Counted from the first letter of the stretch, positions 35,800-45,042 are shown. The stretch: 64,000 bases of DNA from JBBDMC01 sp963775235 (GCA_963775235.1 CAVZHY010000006.1:248001-312000); one strand, 5' to 3'. Notes: a model not told the origin generated them from the sequence alone. Made by a program: numbers and translations.

Positions 35800-38538
35800 A
35801 TGCTTGACAAGACTTACGACGCGGCCGCCGTCGAGCCGCGTATCTATGACCAGTGGGAAACCGCCGGGGCATTCCACGCCGGCGCCGGCGCGAAGCCGGG
35901 GGCGAAGTCGTTTTCGATCGTCATTCCGCCGCCGAACGTGACCGGCTCGCTCCACATGGGGCACGCCCTCAACAACACGTTGCAGGACATCCTCGCCCGG
36001 TTTGAGCGGATGCGCGGCCGCGACGTCCTGTGGCAGCCGGGGACCGACCACGCCGGCATCGCCACCCAGATGGTGGTCGAGCGGCAGATGATGGAGCGCC
36101 AGGAGCCGAACCGGCGCGCCATCGGGCGGGAAAAATTCCTGGAGAAGGTGTGGGCGTGGAAGGCGGAGTCGGGCGGCCTGATCGTCAACCAGCTCAAGCG
36201 TCTCGGCTGCTCGTGCGACTGGAGCCGCGAGCGCTTCACCATGGACGAGGGCCTGTCCAAAGCGGTCACCAAGGTCTTCGTCGACCTCCACCGGCAGGGG
36301 CTGATCTACAAGGACAAGCGCCTGGTCAACTGGGACCCGCAACTGCAGACGGCGATCTCCGATCTCGAGGTCCAGCAGATCGAGACCCAGGGCAAGCTCT
36401 GGCACTTCAAGTATCCCATTGAGCAAGAGGCGAGGAGCGGCGAAGCCGCGACCGGGAGCCAAAAGAGTCAGCCTGATCGTTTCATCACCGTCGCGACGAC
36501 ACGCCCCGAAACCATGCTCGGTGACACTGGCGTCGCCGTCCATCCGGACGACGAGCGCTACAAGGACCTGGTCGGCAAATATGCCATCCTGCCGCTGGTC
36601 GGTCGCAAGCTTCGGATCGTCGCGGACACCTACGCCGACCCGGAGACCGGCTCCGGTGCGGTGAAGATCACGCCGGCGCACGACTTCAACGACTTCGAGG
36701 TCGGCAAGCGGCACGGCCTTGCGATGGTCAGCATCTTCGACACCGAGGCCAACGTGGTGCTCGACGGCAACGCCGACTTCCTCGCCGGCGTTCCGCAATC
36801 GAAGGAGCTGGAGGAGACCATCGCCGCCCTCAACGGCCTCGACCGCGCGGCGGCGCGCAAGCGCGTGGTCGAGATGATGGAGGCGAAGGGGCTGGTCGAG
36901 AAGGTCGATGACCGCGCCCACACGGTGCCGCACGGCGACCGCTCGGGCGCGCCGATCGAGCCCTACCTCACCGACCAGTGGTACGTCGACGCGAAGACGC
37001 TTGCGCAGCCGGCGCTCGCCTCAGTGCGCGAGGGCCGCACCGTGTTCGTGCCGAAGAACTGGGAGAAGACCTACTTCGAGTGGATGGAGAACATCCAGCC
37101 GTGGTGCATCTCGCGGCAGCTCTGGTGGGGGCACCAGATCCCCGCGTGGTACGGGCCGGACGGTCACGTGTTCGTCGCGGCGAGCGAAGCAGAGGCGCAG
37201 GCCGCGGCCGGCGCGCACTACGGCAAGAGCGAAACGCTCAAACGCGACGAAGACGTTCTCGACACGTGGTTCTCCTCGGCGCTGTGGCCGTTCTCCACCC
37301 TCGGCTGGCCCGAGGAGACGCCGGAGCTCGCCCGTTACTACCCGACCACGACGCTCGTCACCGGCTTCGACATAATCTTCTTCTGGGTCGCCCGCATGAT
37401 GATGATGGGCCTCCATTTCACGGGGAAGGAACCCTTCCGCGACGTCTACATCCATGCCCTCGTCCGCGACGAGAAGGGCGCCAAGATGTCGAAGTCGAAG
37501 GGCAACGTCATCGATCCGCTCGTCCTCATCGGCGATTACGGTGCCGATCCGCTCCGCTTCACGCTGGCCGCGCTTGCCGCGCAGGGCCGCGACATCAAGC
37601 TCGCCACCAGCCGCGTCGAAGGCTACCGCAACTTCGCCACCAAGCTCTGGAACGCCGCCCGCTTCGCCGACCACTACGAATGCGTTGCGGTCGAGGGCTT
37701 CGACCCGGCTATGGCCAAAGAGACGCTCAATCGCTGGATCGCCACCGAAACGACGCGCACGGCGCGGGCGGTCACAGCCGCGATCGAAGCGTACAAGTTC
37801 AACGAGGCGGCGGGCGCCCTTTACAGCTTCGTGTGGAACCAGTTCTGCGACTGGTTCATCGAACTGTCGAAGCCGGTGCTCGCCGGCGACGACGGTCCGG
37901 GCAAGGACGAAGCGCGGGCGACCGTCGCCTGGGCGCTGGAGCAAATCGTCGCGCTGCTCCACCCGTTCATGCCGTTCATCACCGAGGAGTTGTGGCAGCA
38001 TCGCAGCCCCGATGAGCCGATGCTGGCGCTCACGTCCTGGCCGGCGCTCGCTTTTGAGGACGAAGCGGCGGCGGCGGAGATCAATTGGCTGGTCGATTTC
38101 ATTACCGCCATCCGTTCGGTCCGTTCCGAGTTGAACGTGCCGGCAGCGGCGATGGTGCCGCTTTCCGTCGCCGGCGCCGCGTTCGCGACCGCGGCACGGC
38201 TCCAGCGCCACGATGTGCTGATCAAGCGCCTTGCCCGCGCCGGGGAGATCAACCTGGCGCCGGCGTCGCTTCCCGGCGCCATCCAGATCGTCGTCGGCGA
38301 GGCGACTGTGTCGATGCCGCTCGCCGGTATCGTCGATCTCGACGCCGAGCGCGCCCGCCTCACCAAGGAACTCGACCGCATCGGCAAGGACGTGGCCAAG
38401 ATCGAGGCCAAACTCGGCAACCAACAGTTCATCGCCAAGGCTCCCGAGGAAGTGGTCGAGGAACAGCGCGAGCGCCTTGCCGAGGCCACGGCGCTCACGG
38501 CAAAGACGAAAGCCGCCCTGGCACGCATCGCGCCGTAG
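35800..38538 (+). CDS. valS: Valyl-tRNA synthetase
   Basis: Class I aminoacyl-tRNA synthetase, about 912 residues from the ATG at 35800 (MLDKTYDAAAVEPRIYDQW). The HIGH motif reads HMGHALNNTL near residue 50 and the KMSKS motif KMSKSKGN near residue 565. The editing domain has ITVATTRPETMLGDTGVAV. The C-terminal arm is a coiled coil (ERARLTKELDRIGKDVAKIEAKL). Just before the editing motif the protein carries an unusual EQEARSGEAATGSQKSQPDR segment, a little longer than expected. The frame is intact. Confidence 0.96.
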   Translation: MLDKTYDAAAVEPRIYDQWETAGAFHAGAGAKPGAKSFSIVIPPPNVTGSLHMGHALNNTLQDILARFERMRGRDVLWQPGTDHAGIATQMVVERQMMERQEPNRRAIGREKFLEKVWAWKAESGGLIVNQLKRLGCSCDWSRERFTMDEGLSKAVTKVFVDLHRQGLIYKDKRLVNWDPQLQTAISDLEVQQIETQGKLWHFKYPIEQEARSGEAATGSQKSQPDRFITVATTRPETMLGDTGVAVHPDDERYKDLVGKYAILPLVGRKLRIVADTYADPETGSGAVKITPAHDFNDFEVGKRHGLAMVSIFDTEANVVLDGNADFLAGVPQSKELEETIAALNGLDRAAARKRVVEMMEAKGLVEKVDDRAHTVPHGDRSGAPIEPYLTDQWYVDAKTLAQPALASVREGRTVFVPKNWEKTYFEWMENIQPWCISRQLWWGHQIPAWYGPDGHVFVAASEAEAQAAAGAHYGKSETLKRDEDVLDTWFSSALWPFSTLGWPEETPELARYYPTTTLVTGFDIIFFWVARMMMMGLHFTGKEPFRDVYIHALVRDEKGAKMSKSKGNVIDPLVLIGDYGADPLRFTLAALAAQGRDIKLATSRVEGYRNFATKLWNAARFADHYECVAVEGFDPAMAKETLNRWIATETTRTARAVTAAIEAYKFNEAAGALYSFVWNQFCDWFIELSKPVLAGDDGPGKDEARATVAWALEQIVALLHPFMPFITEELWQHRSPDEPMLALTSWPALAFEDEAAAAEINWLVDFITAIRSVRSELNVPAAAMVPLSVAGAAFATAARLQRHDVLIKRLARAGEINLAPASLPGAIQIVVGEATVSMPLAGIVDLDAERARLTKELDRIGKDVAKIEAKLGNQQFIAKAPEEVVEEQRERLAEATALTAKTKAALARIAP

Positions 38539-38585
38539 GCGTCCAGAGCCCCTCAAGCAGCGCCCGAACGTGCGTGAACTGCGCC

Positions 38586-38748
38586 CCAACCCTCCCCTTG
38601 CGGGAGGGTCAAGACGCGCGAAAGCGCGGCTTGGGGAGGGGTCGTGACAGGGACCACGAGAACCCGTCCGCGACGGTCGCCGCACCACCGCCAACCCCTC
38701 CCCGAAACTGCTCGCGCAGTTTCGACCCTACCGCAGGGGGAGGGTTGG
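38586..38748. repeat. Intergenic palindromic repeat between valS and glnA (family 1)
   Basis: The outer arms 38586-38610 and 38724-38748 are inverted repeats (CCAACCCTCCCC.TGCGG..AGGGTC). Inner inverted repeats are GACGCGCGAAAGCGCG near 38612 and AAACTGCTCGCGCAGTTTCG near 38705. The arms match the element inside cobN at 17903-18048. Confidence 0.85.
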
Positions 38749-38765
38749 CCGGTGCGTTCAAACGA

Positions 38766-38800
38766 AAAACGGGGCGCCGGTGGGCGCCCCGCTGCTTTTT
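38766..38800. terminator. Bidirectional terminator between valS and glnA
   Basis: GGGGCGCC at 38771-38778 pairs with GGCGCCCC at 38783-38790. The plus side is followed by GCTGCTTTTT, and the minus side reads out into GTTTTTCG, so it can end both valS and glnA transcripts. Confidence 0.8.
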
Positions 38801-38816
38801 CAGTCCGCCCCCGGGA

Positions 38817-40226
38817 TCAGACCGAATAGTACATGTCGAACTCGACCGGATGCGGCGTCTGCTCGAAGCGGATCACCTCTTCCATGCGTAGCTCGATGTA
38901 GGCGTCGATCATGTCGTCGGTGAATACGTCGCCGGCCTTGAGGAAGGCGCGGTCCTTGTCGAGATTCTGCAGCGCCTCGCGCAGCGATCCGCACACGGTG
39001 GGGATGCGCTTCAGTTCGCGCGGCGGCAGGTCGTAGAGGTTCTTGTCGATCGGGTCGCCCGGATCGGTCTTGTTCTGGATGCCGTCGAGCCCTGCCATCA
39101 GCATGGCGGCAAAGGCGAGATACGGGTTGGCTGCGGGATCTGGGAAACGGACCTCGACGCGCTTGGCCTTCGGCGAGGAGGCGACCGGGATCCGGCAGGA
39201 GGCCGAGCGGTTGCGCGAGGAATAGGCGAGCAGCACCGGCGCCTCGTAGCCCGGCACCAGCCGCTTGTACGAGTTGGTCGTCGGGTTGGAGAACGCGTTG
39301 ATGGCCCGCGCGTGCTTGATGATGCCGCCGATGTAGTAGAGGCACTCCTGCGAGAGGTCGGCGTAGAGCTTGCCCGCGAATAGAGGATTGCCACCCTTCC
39401 AGATCGACTGGTGGACGTGCATGCCGGAGCCGTTGTCGCCGAAGATCGGCTTGGGCATGAAGGTGGCTGTCTTGCCGTAGGCGTTGGCGACGTTATGGAT
39501 GCAGTACTTGTAGATCTGCAGCCGGTCGGCCATCAGCGTCATCTTGTCGAACTTGAGGCCGAGCTCGTGCTGGGCCGCGCCGACCTCGTGGTGATGCTTC
39601 TCCGTCTTGGCGCCCATCGCCGCCATCGAAAGGAGCATCTCGGAGCGCATGTCCTGGAGCGTGTCCTGCGGCGGCACCGGGAAGTAGCCGCCCTTGGTGC
39701 GCATGCGATGGCCGAGGTTGCCCATCTCGTATTCGGTGTCCGAGTTGATCGGCAGCTCGATGTCGTCGATCTTGAAACCGGTGTTGTACGGCCGGGCCGA
39801 AAACCGCACGTCGTCGAACACGAAGAACTCTGCTTCCGGCCCGAAGAGGACATCGTCGCCGATCTTCGTCTGCTTGAGGTAGGCCTCGGCCTTCTTGGCG
39901 ATGGAGCGCGGGTCGCGGCCGTAGGGCTCGTCGGTCAGCGGCTCCAGGATGTCGCAGACGACCGACATGGTGGTGTGCGAGAAGAACGGGTCGATGGTCG
40001 CGGTCACCGGATCGGGCATCAGCTTCATGTCCGACTCGTTGATGACCTTCCAACCGGCGATCGACGAACCGTCGAACATCAGCCCCTCGACGAATGAATC
40101 GGCGTCGATCAGCGCGGCGTCGAAGGTGACGTGCTGCCACTTGCCCCGCGGGTCGGTGAAACGCAAATCGACGAATTTGACGTCTTTCTCCTTGATCATC
40201 GCGAGGACGTCTTTGGCGGTCGTCAT
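38817..40226 (-). CDS. glnA: Glutamine synthetase type I
   Basis: 469 residues from the ATG at 40226, the standard length for dodecameric GS-I. Makes glutamine from glutamate and ammonia. Visible landmarks: MFDGSSIAGWK near residue 50, the metal-binding block GPEAEFFVFDD, the flexible loop NPTTNSYKRLVPGYEAP with the substrate Arg, and the adenylylation Tyr in KNLYDLPP near residue 398. It lies 118 bases downstream of glnB on the same strand, the usual glnBA operon. GlnE-type covalent control is expected from the Tyr site. Confidence 0.97.
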   Translation of the reverse strand: MTTAKDVLAMIKEKDVKFVDLRFTDPRGKWQHVTFDAALIDADSFVEGLMFDGSSIAGWKVINESDMKLMPDPVTATIDPFFSHTTMSVVCDILEPLTDEPYGRDPRSIAKKAEAYLKQTKIGDDVLFGPEAEFFVFDDVRFSARPYNTGFKIDDIELPINSDTEYEMGNLGHRMRTKGGYFPVPPQDTLQDMRSEMLLSMAAMGAKTEKHHHEVGAAQHELGLKFDKMTLMADRLQIYKYCIHNVANAYGKTATFMPKPIFGDNGSGMHVHQSIWKGGNPLFAGKLYADLSQECLYYIGGIIKHARAINAFSNPTTNSYKRLVPGYEAPVLLAYSSRNRSASCRIPVASSPKAKRVEVRFPDPAANPYLAFAAMLMAGLDGIQNKTDPGDPIDKNLYDLPPRELKRIPTVCGSLREALQNLDKDRAFLKAGDVFTDDMIDAYIELRMEEVIRFEQTPHPVEFDMYYSV

Positions 40227-40344
40227 AGGCCCAGATCCTTCTCTTCCAATCCTCAAAGTGGGTGTCGTGTTGTGAATGCGATCCGCCGGGCGGCTGCGCG
40301 GCGGCAATGGTGGTAGGGCGGTGGGGGTCGTCGGCAGCGTGCCG

Positions 40345-40683
40345 TCAGATTGCGTCCATCCCGCTTTCGCCGGTACGGATGCGGATCGCCTCCTCGATGT
40401 TCGATACGAAAATCTTGCCGTCGCCGATGCGCCCGGTCTGGGCGGCATTGCGGATGGCTTCGACCGCGCGCTCGACCATGTCGTCGCCCAGGATGATTTC
40501 CAGCTTCACCTTGGGCAGAAAATCGACAACGTATTCGGCACCGCGGTAAAGTTCCGTGTGACCCTTCTGGCGGCCAAACCCCTTCGCTTCCGTGACGGTG
40601 ATTCCTTGAAGGCCGACTTCCTGAAGCGCTTCCTTCACTTCATCCAGCTTGAACGGCTTGATGATCGCCTCGATTTTTTTCAT
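40345..40683 (-). CDS. glnB: Nitrogen regulatory protein PII
   Basis: 112 residues from the ATG at 40683 (MKKIEAIIKPFKLDEVK), the normal PII length. The T loop has the uridylylation Tyr in RGAEYVVDFLPK near residue 51. The ATP-binding B loop TGRIGDGKIFV and the C loop RIRTGESG are present. Coupling with glnA and a sigma-54 promoter fits its role as nitrogen-status sensor. The glnK paralogue would be expected next to amtB, which is absent here, so glnB is preferred. Confidence 0.95.
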   Translation of the reverse strand: MKKIEAIIKPFKLDEVKEALQEVGLQGITVTEAKGFGRQKGHTELYRGAEYVVDFLPKVKLEIILGDDMVERAVEAIRNAAQTGRIGDGKIFVSNIEEAIRIRTGESGMDAI

Positions 40684-40757
40684 CGCCTCCGTATCTCCAG
40701 AAACCGTGGCCACCCAGCTCCATGCGCCGGCCGAACGACGTTTTGCAAGCTGCGTTT

Positions 40758-40774
40758 TGCAGGCCCCGTGCCAA
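40758..40774 (-). promoter_or_regulatory. Sigma-54 promoter for glnB-glnA
   Basis: On the minus strand the sequence TTGGCACGGGGCCTGCA matches the -24/-12 consensus: the GG and GC dinucleotides are ten bases apart and TGGCAC is intact. It lies about 75 bases before the glnB ATG. This fits NtrC-dependent induction under nitrogen limitation, known for glnBA operons. No clear NtrC site was identified upstream. Confidence 0.8.
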
Positions 40775-40896
40775 GTTTTTGCAGGCTCCATGCCATCCTG
40801 CGGTATCGCCGATGACATTGGAATCCCGCCCCAATAGCGCATTTTCGGCTGCGCCGCCGGGGCTAGTGCAATAATCGCGGATCAAGGATTAGGCAA

Positions 40897-42483
40897 ATGC
40901 CCAAAAAAGAATCAATCGGTGAAGAATGGGCGGAGCGCTTCGTCACGCTGCTGGAGGACGCCGAGGGCGCGCCCGCCGAGGCGCCGGGCGGATTGTCGAG
41001 GCTCATTGCCGACAGCATCGAATTGCTGACACCGGCCGAAATGGCCAAAGCCGACGATCTGACCATCGCCAATGGCATTCCCGGTATCCAGCTCATGGAA
41101 TCCGCAGGGTTGGCCGTGGCGGAGGTGGCCCGGCGCCGATTGGGAGCGGGGCAGCGGGTGGCGGTCCTCGTGGGGCCGGGCAACAACGGCGGCGATGGTC
41201 TGGTGGCGGCTCGGGTCCTTGCCGAGACCGGGATCGAGGTCACGGCCGGACTGATGAAGCCGGCGGCGGAGCTCTCCGGCGATGCGGCACTCGCCGCGGC
41301 ATCATGGCACGGGCCCAGCGTTTCGCTGTCGCCGACGCTCGTCGACAAAGCGGATCTGATCGTCGACGCGCTATTCGGCGCAGGTCTTGACCGTCCTGTC
41401 GGAGGCGTCGCCGCGGAGGTGATCGATGCGGTCAACGGCTCCGGTGTGCCCGTCGTTGCCGTGGACCTGCCGAGCGGGATCAACGGGCGGAACGGTCGGG
41501 TCATGGGCACGGCGATCGAGGCGACCGAATCCGTCACGTTCTTCCGGCTGAAGCCGGGGCACCTGCTGCAGCCGGGGAGGGCCCACGCCGGCCGGCTCAC
41601 CGTTGCCGACATCGGCATCAACCCGGCGTCGCTCGGCATCGTCCGCCCGACGCTCTTTCGCAACATGCCGCGCCTGTGGTCGCTACCGCCGCTGGAGGTC
41701 GAAGGCCACAAGTATCGCCGCGGGCATGCCGTCGTCGTCTCCGGGCCGGGGACGCGCACTGGCGCGGCGCGGCTGGCGGCGCGCGGCGCCCTCCGCGTCG
41801 GCGCCGGCCTCGTCACGCTGGCCTCGCCGACCGATGCTTTGGCCGTCAACGCTGCCCATCTCACCGCGATCATGCTGCTGCCGATGGAAGGCGCCGAAGG
41901 CCTTGGCACCATTCTCGCCGACCGGCGTCGCAACGCTATCGTGCTGGGGCCCGGGCTCGGCATTGGTCCCGCGACCGTCGACCTCGTCGGCGCGGCGCTC
42001 GCCGCGCGCGCGGCCACCGTCCTCGACGCCGACGCGCTCACCTCCTTTGCCGATGCGCCGGAGAAGCTCTTCGCGATGATGCGCCAGCGGGGCAAGGCCG
42101 TCGTCTGCACGCCGCACGAGGGGGAGTTCGCCCGGCTCCTGCCGTCGCTCGCGGACCGGGACTCCAAGGTCGATCGCGCGCGGGAAGCGGCCCATGACTC
42201 AGGCGCGGTGTTCGTCCTCAAAGGTCCCGACACGGTCGTAGCGGCGCCGGACGGGCGCGCGGCGATCGCCGACAATGCCCCGCCGACGCTTGCCACCGCG
42301 GGCAGCGGCGACGTGCTCGCCGGAATGGTCGGCGGTCTCCTGGCGCAAGGGATGCCCGCCTTCGAGGCAGCCGCGGCGGCGGTGTGGCTGCACGGCGCGG
42401 CGGCGCGCACGGTCGGGCGCGGCCTCATCGCCGAGGATCTGCCCGAGGCCCTCCCGCGGGTCTTTGCCGAACTTGCAGGCTGA
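40897..42483 (+). CDS. nnr: Bifunctional NAD(P)H-hydrate epimerase/dehydratase
   Basis: Repairs hydrated NADH and NADPH. 528 residues: an N-terminal YjeF epimerase domain (ELLTPAEMAKADD, VLVGPGNNGGDGLVAARVL, VVAVDLPSGINGRNG) spans about residues 40-250. A C-terminal ribokinase-like dehydratase domain follows (HKYRRGHAVVVSG, IVLGPGLG, VCTPHEGEFARL, TAGSGDVLAGMVGGLLAQG). The first 35 residues precede the usual domain start and may be an extension; the ATG at 40897 is nevertheless the first good start. Placement next to glnB-glnA is common in Hyphomicrobiales. Confidence 0.94.
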   Translation: MPKKESIGEEWAERFVTLLEDAEGAPAEAPGGLSRLIADSIELLTPAEMAKADDLTIANGIPGIQLMESAGLAVAEVARRRLGAGQRVAVLVGPGNNGGDGLVAARVLAETGIEVTAGLMKPAAELSGDAALAAASWHGPSVSLSPTLVDKADLIVDALFGAGLDRPVGGVAAEVIDAVNGSGVPVVAVDLPSGINGRNGRVMGTAIEATESVTFFRLKPGHLLQPGRAHAGRLTVADIGINPASLGIVRPTLFRNMPRLWSLPPLEVEGHKYRRGHAVVVSGPGTRTGAARLAARGALRVGAGLVTLASPTDALAVNAAHLTAIMLLPMEGAEGLGTILADRRRNAIVLGPGLGIGPATVDLVGAALAARAATVLDADALTSFADAPEKLFAMMRQRGKAVVCTPHEGEFARLLPSLADRDSKVDRAREAAHDSGAVFVLKGPDTVVAAPDGRAAIADNAPPTLATAGSGDVLAGMVGGLLAQGMPAFEAAAAAVWLHGAAARTVGRGLIAEDLPEALPRVFAELAG

Positions 42484-42518
42484 CCGCCAACGCGCGCCGG
42501 CTGAAGTCCGCTGCCGGC

Positions 42519-43011
42519 TTACTGGAATGTGTCTCTGAAGTCGGAGTAATCCCGCAGCCACATGTCGAATGCACCCTCGATCTGCGACGACGTGAATTTG
42601 CCGCCGTAAGCGATCATGTAGAGATCGAGACAGGTTCCATCCTCTTCGGACCAGTCAATGACCGACCAATGATCGGCAATCCACTGATTTATCTCTTCAA
42701 ACGTCGGCTTTCTGTTGTCGCTGTTGCACACGTTGAACTCAAGACTGCAATTTCCCGTGCACTTCTTGCCGCTGCTCCCGTATACGTTGATAAAATACTT
42801 ATGACCCTCGGTTCGTATTTCGAGCCACATCAGTCCGGTGTCATCCGAGTCCCGGCGGTTTTACCGACCCGTAGCCCTTGGCGATTTCGGCGATCGAAGC
42901 GAGATCGGACCCTGCGATCAGGTCGTCTTCGGCCTGTGCAATCTGCGGCACCGTTGTGGCGAGTGCGATCAGGCCAGCTGCAGCAATCGTCTTTAGAATT
43001 GAACTCAGCAT
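42519..43011 (-). CDS. YbjN-like periplasmic protein, one frame break
   Basis: A signal peptide (MLSSILKTIAAAGLIALATT, cleavage near AQA) leads to DLASIAEIAKGYGSV. The frame then breaks at the four-base run at 42859-42862. Removing one base gives NRRDSDDTGLMWLEIRTEG and joins the 103-residue frame that ends at 42519. The FINVYGSSGKKC, FNVCNSDNRKPTFEEINQWI and AFDMWLRDYSDFRD segments match the YbjN sensory-regulator-like domain. The protein is rich in Cys, Trp and Asp, and the DNA is lower in GC than its neighbours, which suggests separate ancestry. Function of the family is poorly known. Confidence 0.65.
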
Positions 43012-43188
43012 TGAATTGTCCTCCCCAACTGCCAAGCACAATCTGCGACCCCAAGGCTGCAAAGCTACTTCACGCCCCAACATCTATCAATCATCGACAC
43101 CTCGAGCCGCGCCGGAATCCGCCGGTCCGCTTCCAGCGATTGACGGCTGTCGTATGGTATTTCGCGTTGAATCCGATATTTTCGCGGG

Positions 43189-43878
43189 ATGGACATGCCT
43201 CGATCCCTCGGTTCGGTCGCCGACAGCACGTATGACCGAATCAAGAAGGACATCATCTTCGGCAGGCTGATGCCTGATCAGAAGCTCAAGCTTGATCGGC
43301 TGCGCGGCCAATACGGCGCCAGCGTCTCAACCTTGCGCGAGATCCTCAACAGGCTCGCGGCGGAGGGACTGGTCGTCGCGGAAGGACAACGCGGGTTCGA
43401 GGTCGCGCCGATTTCGGCCGACAACCTGAAGGAGCTATCGGCGCTGCGCCAGCTCCTCGAAGGGTACGCACTGGAACTCTCCTTCAAGGCCGGTGACGTC
43501 GACTGGGAGGGCCGGGTTGTCTCGGCCCACCACAAGCTTCACCAGATGGAAACGCGTATGATGAACGGCGACGGTTCCGTCACCGAGACCTGGAAGCGAT
43601 ACGATTGGGAGTTCCACCAGGCGCTGATCTCGGCGTGCGGATCGCGCGTGCTCATGGATGCGCACGCCGATGTTTTCGATAAGTACCTTCGGTATCAGAT
43701 GCTGTCCCTGACCCATCGCGGAGAAATTGCGTCCGACGAGCATCGCCGGTTGCGCGATGCCGCGCTTCGACACGACGCACGGGAGGCGGAGAAGATTCTT
43801 CGGGTTCACATCGCGGCCGGCGTCGAACACAGTCTCGCTGCCACGGCCTTGAAGGGGCTTTCGAGCAAGTCCGCCTGA
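43189..43878 (+). CDS. GntR-family transcriptional regulator, FCD subfamily
   Basis: 229 residues (a second ATG two codons in). The N-terminal winged helix is ADSTYDRIKKDIIFGRLMPDQKLKLDRLRGQYGASVSTLREILNRLAAEGLVVAEGQRGFEV in part. The all-helical FCD ligand domain starts near residue 90. The metal-type residues are in DWEFHQAL, DEHRRLRDA and LRVHIAAGVEHS (Asp and three His). It likely controls the adjacent TRAP transporter operon in response to an organic acid. A TCATATGA palindrome at 43889-43896 in the following gap is a possible site. Confidence 0.9.
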   Translation: MDMPRSLGSVADSTYDRIKKDIIFGRLMPDQKLKLDRLRGQYGASVSTLREILNRLAAEGLVVAEGQRGFEVAPISADNLKELSALRQLLEGYALELSFKAGDVDWEGRVVSAHHKLHQMETRMMNGDGSVTETWKRYDWEFHQALISACGSRVLMDAHADVFDKYLRYQMLSLTHRGEIASDEHRRLRDAALRHDAREAEKILRVHIAAGVEHSLAATALKGLSSKSA

Positions 43879-44014
43879 GCTGTTGCTATCATATGAAATG
43901 GATTTCCTATGACCGAAGGAAATCTGTTGGTTGTAACCGAGTTTGGAATATGGCAGCATTTTGCATGGCCGGGAGCGATGTTTCCGGGCCCAACGAGATT
44001 CTAGGAGGAACACC

Positions 44015-45028
44015 ATGACAGCCCTTACAAGGCGCGCCTTTCTTGGCACAACCGCCGTCGGTCTGGTCGCGGGCGGAGCAGTCGGCCTGTCTCCGTTCCG
44101 GGCGATGGCAGCCGACAAGGTCCTTCTGCGCTTGTCGACGCCTGCGACCGAGACTGATCAGCGCTCCGTCGGTCTTGCCAAGGTATTCGGACCCGCCGTT
44201 GCGGACTTCGCGACCTACGAGCCGCATTACAATGCGACGCTGTTCAAGCAGGGGACGGAGCTCGAGGCGATCTCGCGCGGCAACCTGGAAATGTCGATCA
44301 CGTCGCCCCAGGAACTCGCGACCCTGATTCCCGAGTGGTCGATCTTCACGGCCGGGTACCTGCTCCGCGATGCCGAGCACCAGAAGAAGGTGTTCCAGAG
44401 CGACATCCTGGCCGACATGAAGAAGAACGTCGAAGACAAACTCGGCGTCAAACTCCTGACGGTCATGTATCTGGGGCGCCGCCAGCTCAACCTGCGCATG
44501 TCCAAGGCCGACAAGACCGTGATGACCCCGGACGACCTGAAGGGCGTGAAGCTGCGCATGCCGGGCACCGACGCGTGGCAGTTCCTGGGCAAGGCGCTCG
44601 GCGCCAATCCCGTGCCCATGGCATTCACCGAGGTCTACACCGGGCTGCAGACCGGTGCGATCGATGCCCAGGACAATCCGCTGCCCACCGACAAGGACTC
44701 CAAGTTCTACGAGGTGACCAAGCAGATTTGCCTGACCAGCCATCTCGTCGACCAGAACTATCTCGCCTTCTCGAAGAAGGTCTTCGACAAGCTCTCGTCC
44801 GACCAGCAGGCAACCGTTCAGAAGGCGGCCGACGACGCAGCCGAATCCGCCCGCCAGAGCCAGCTGAAGCTCGAAGACGATCTGGCCCAGTTCTTCAAGG
44901 ACCAGGGGTTGGACGTCTATGAGCCCGACCTTGAGGCTTTCCGCAAGCACGTCCAGGCGGAATACCTCAAGTCCGACTTCGCCAAGGATTGGCCGGCGGG
45001 AATGGTCGACAAAGTCAACGCTCTGTAG
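44015..45028 (+). CDS. TRAP transporter solute-binding protein (DctP family)
   Basis: About 337 residues from the ATG at 44015, with a strong AGGAGG upstream. The N-terminus TRRAFLGTTAVGLVAGG is a twin-arginine-type signal. The mature part shows TRAP landmarks: KQGTELEAISRGNLEM, the carboxylate-binding Arg region KGVKLRMPGTDAW near residue 180, and NPVPMAFTEVYTGLQTGAIDAQDNP. It binds an organic acid for uptake by the DctQM membrane proteins that follow. Secretion through Tat rather than Sec is suggested by the RR motif. Confidence 0.93.
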   Translation: MTALTRRAFLGTTAVGLVAGGAVGLSPFRAMAADKVLLRLSTPATETDQRSVGLAKVFGPAVADFATYEPHYNATLFKQGTELEAISRGNLEMSITSPQELATLIPEWSIFTAGYLLRDAEHQKKVFQSDILADMKKNVEDKLGVKLLTVMYLGRRQLNLRMSKADKTVMTPDDLKGVKLRMPGTDAWQFLGKALGANPVPMAFTEVYTGLQTGAIDAQDNPLPTDKDSKFYEVTKQICLTSHLVDQNYLAFSKKVFDKLSSDQQATVQKAADDAAESARQSQLKLEDDLAQFFKDQGLDVYEPDLEAFRKHVQAEYLKSDFAKDWPAGMVDKVNAL

Positions 45029-45042
45029 GCGCCTGATTGGCC

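Noticed and set aside
34531..36933. 800-codon open frame on the minus strand opposite tolC, popZ and valS
   Set aside because: It is antisense to three clear genes and reads as low-complexity His/Arg/Leu-rich sequence typical of shadow frames in GC-rich DNA.
37021..38694. 557-codon minus-strand frame opposite the 3' half of valS
   Set aside because: Same reason: antisense to a strongly conserved housekeeping gene, no recognisable protein.
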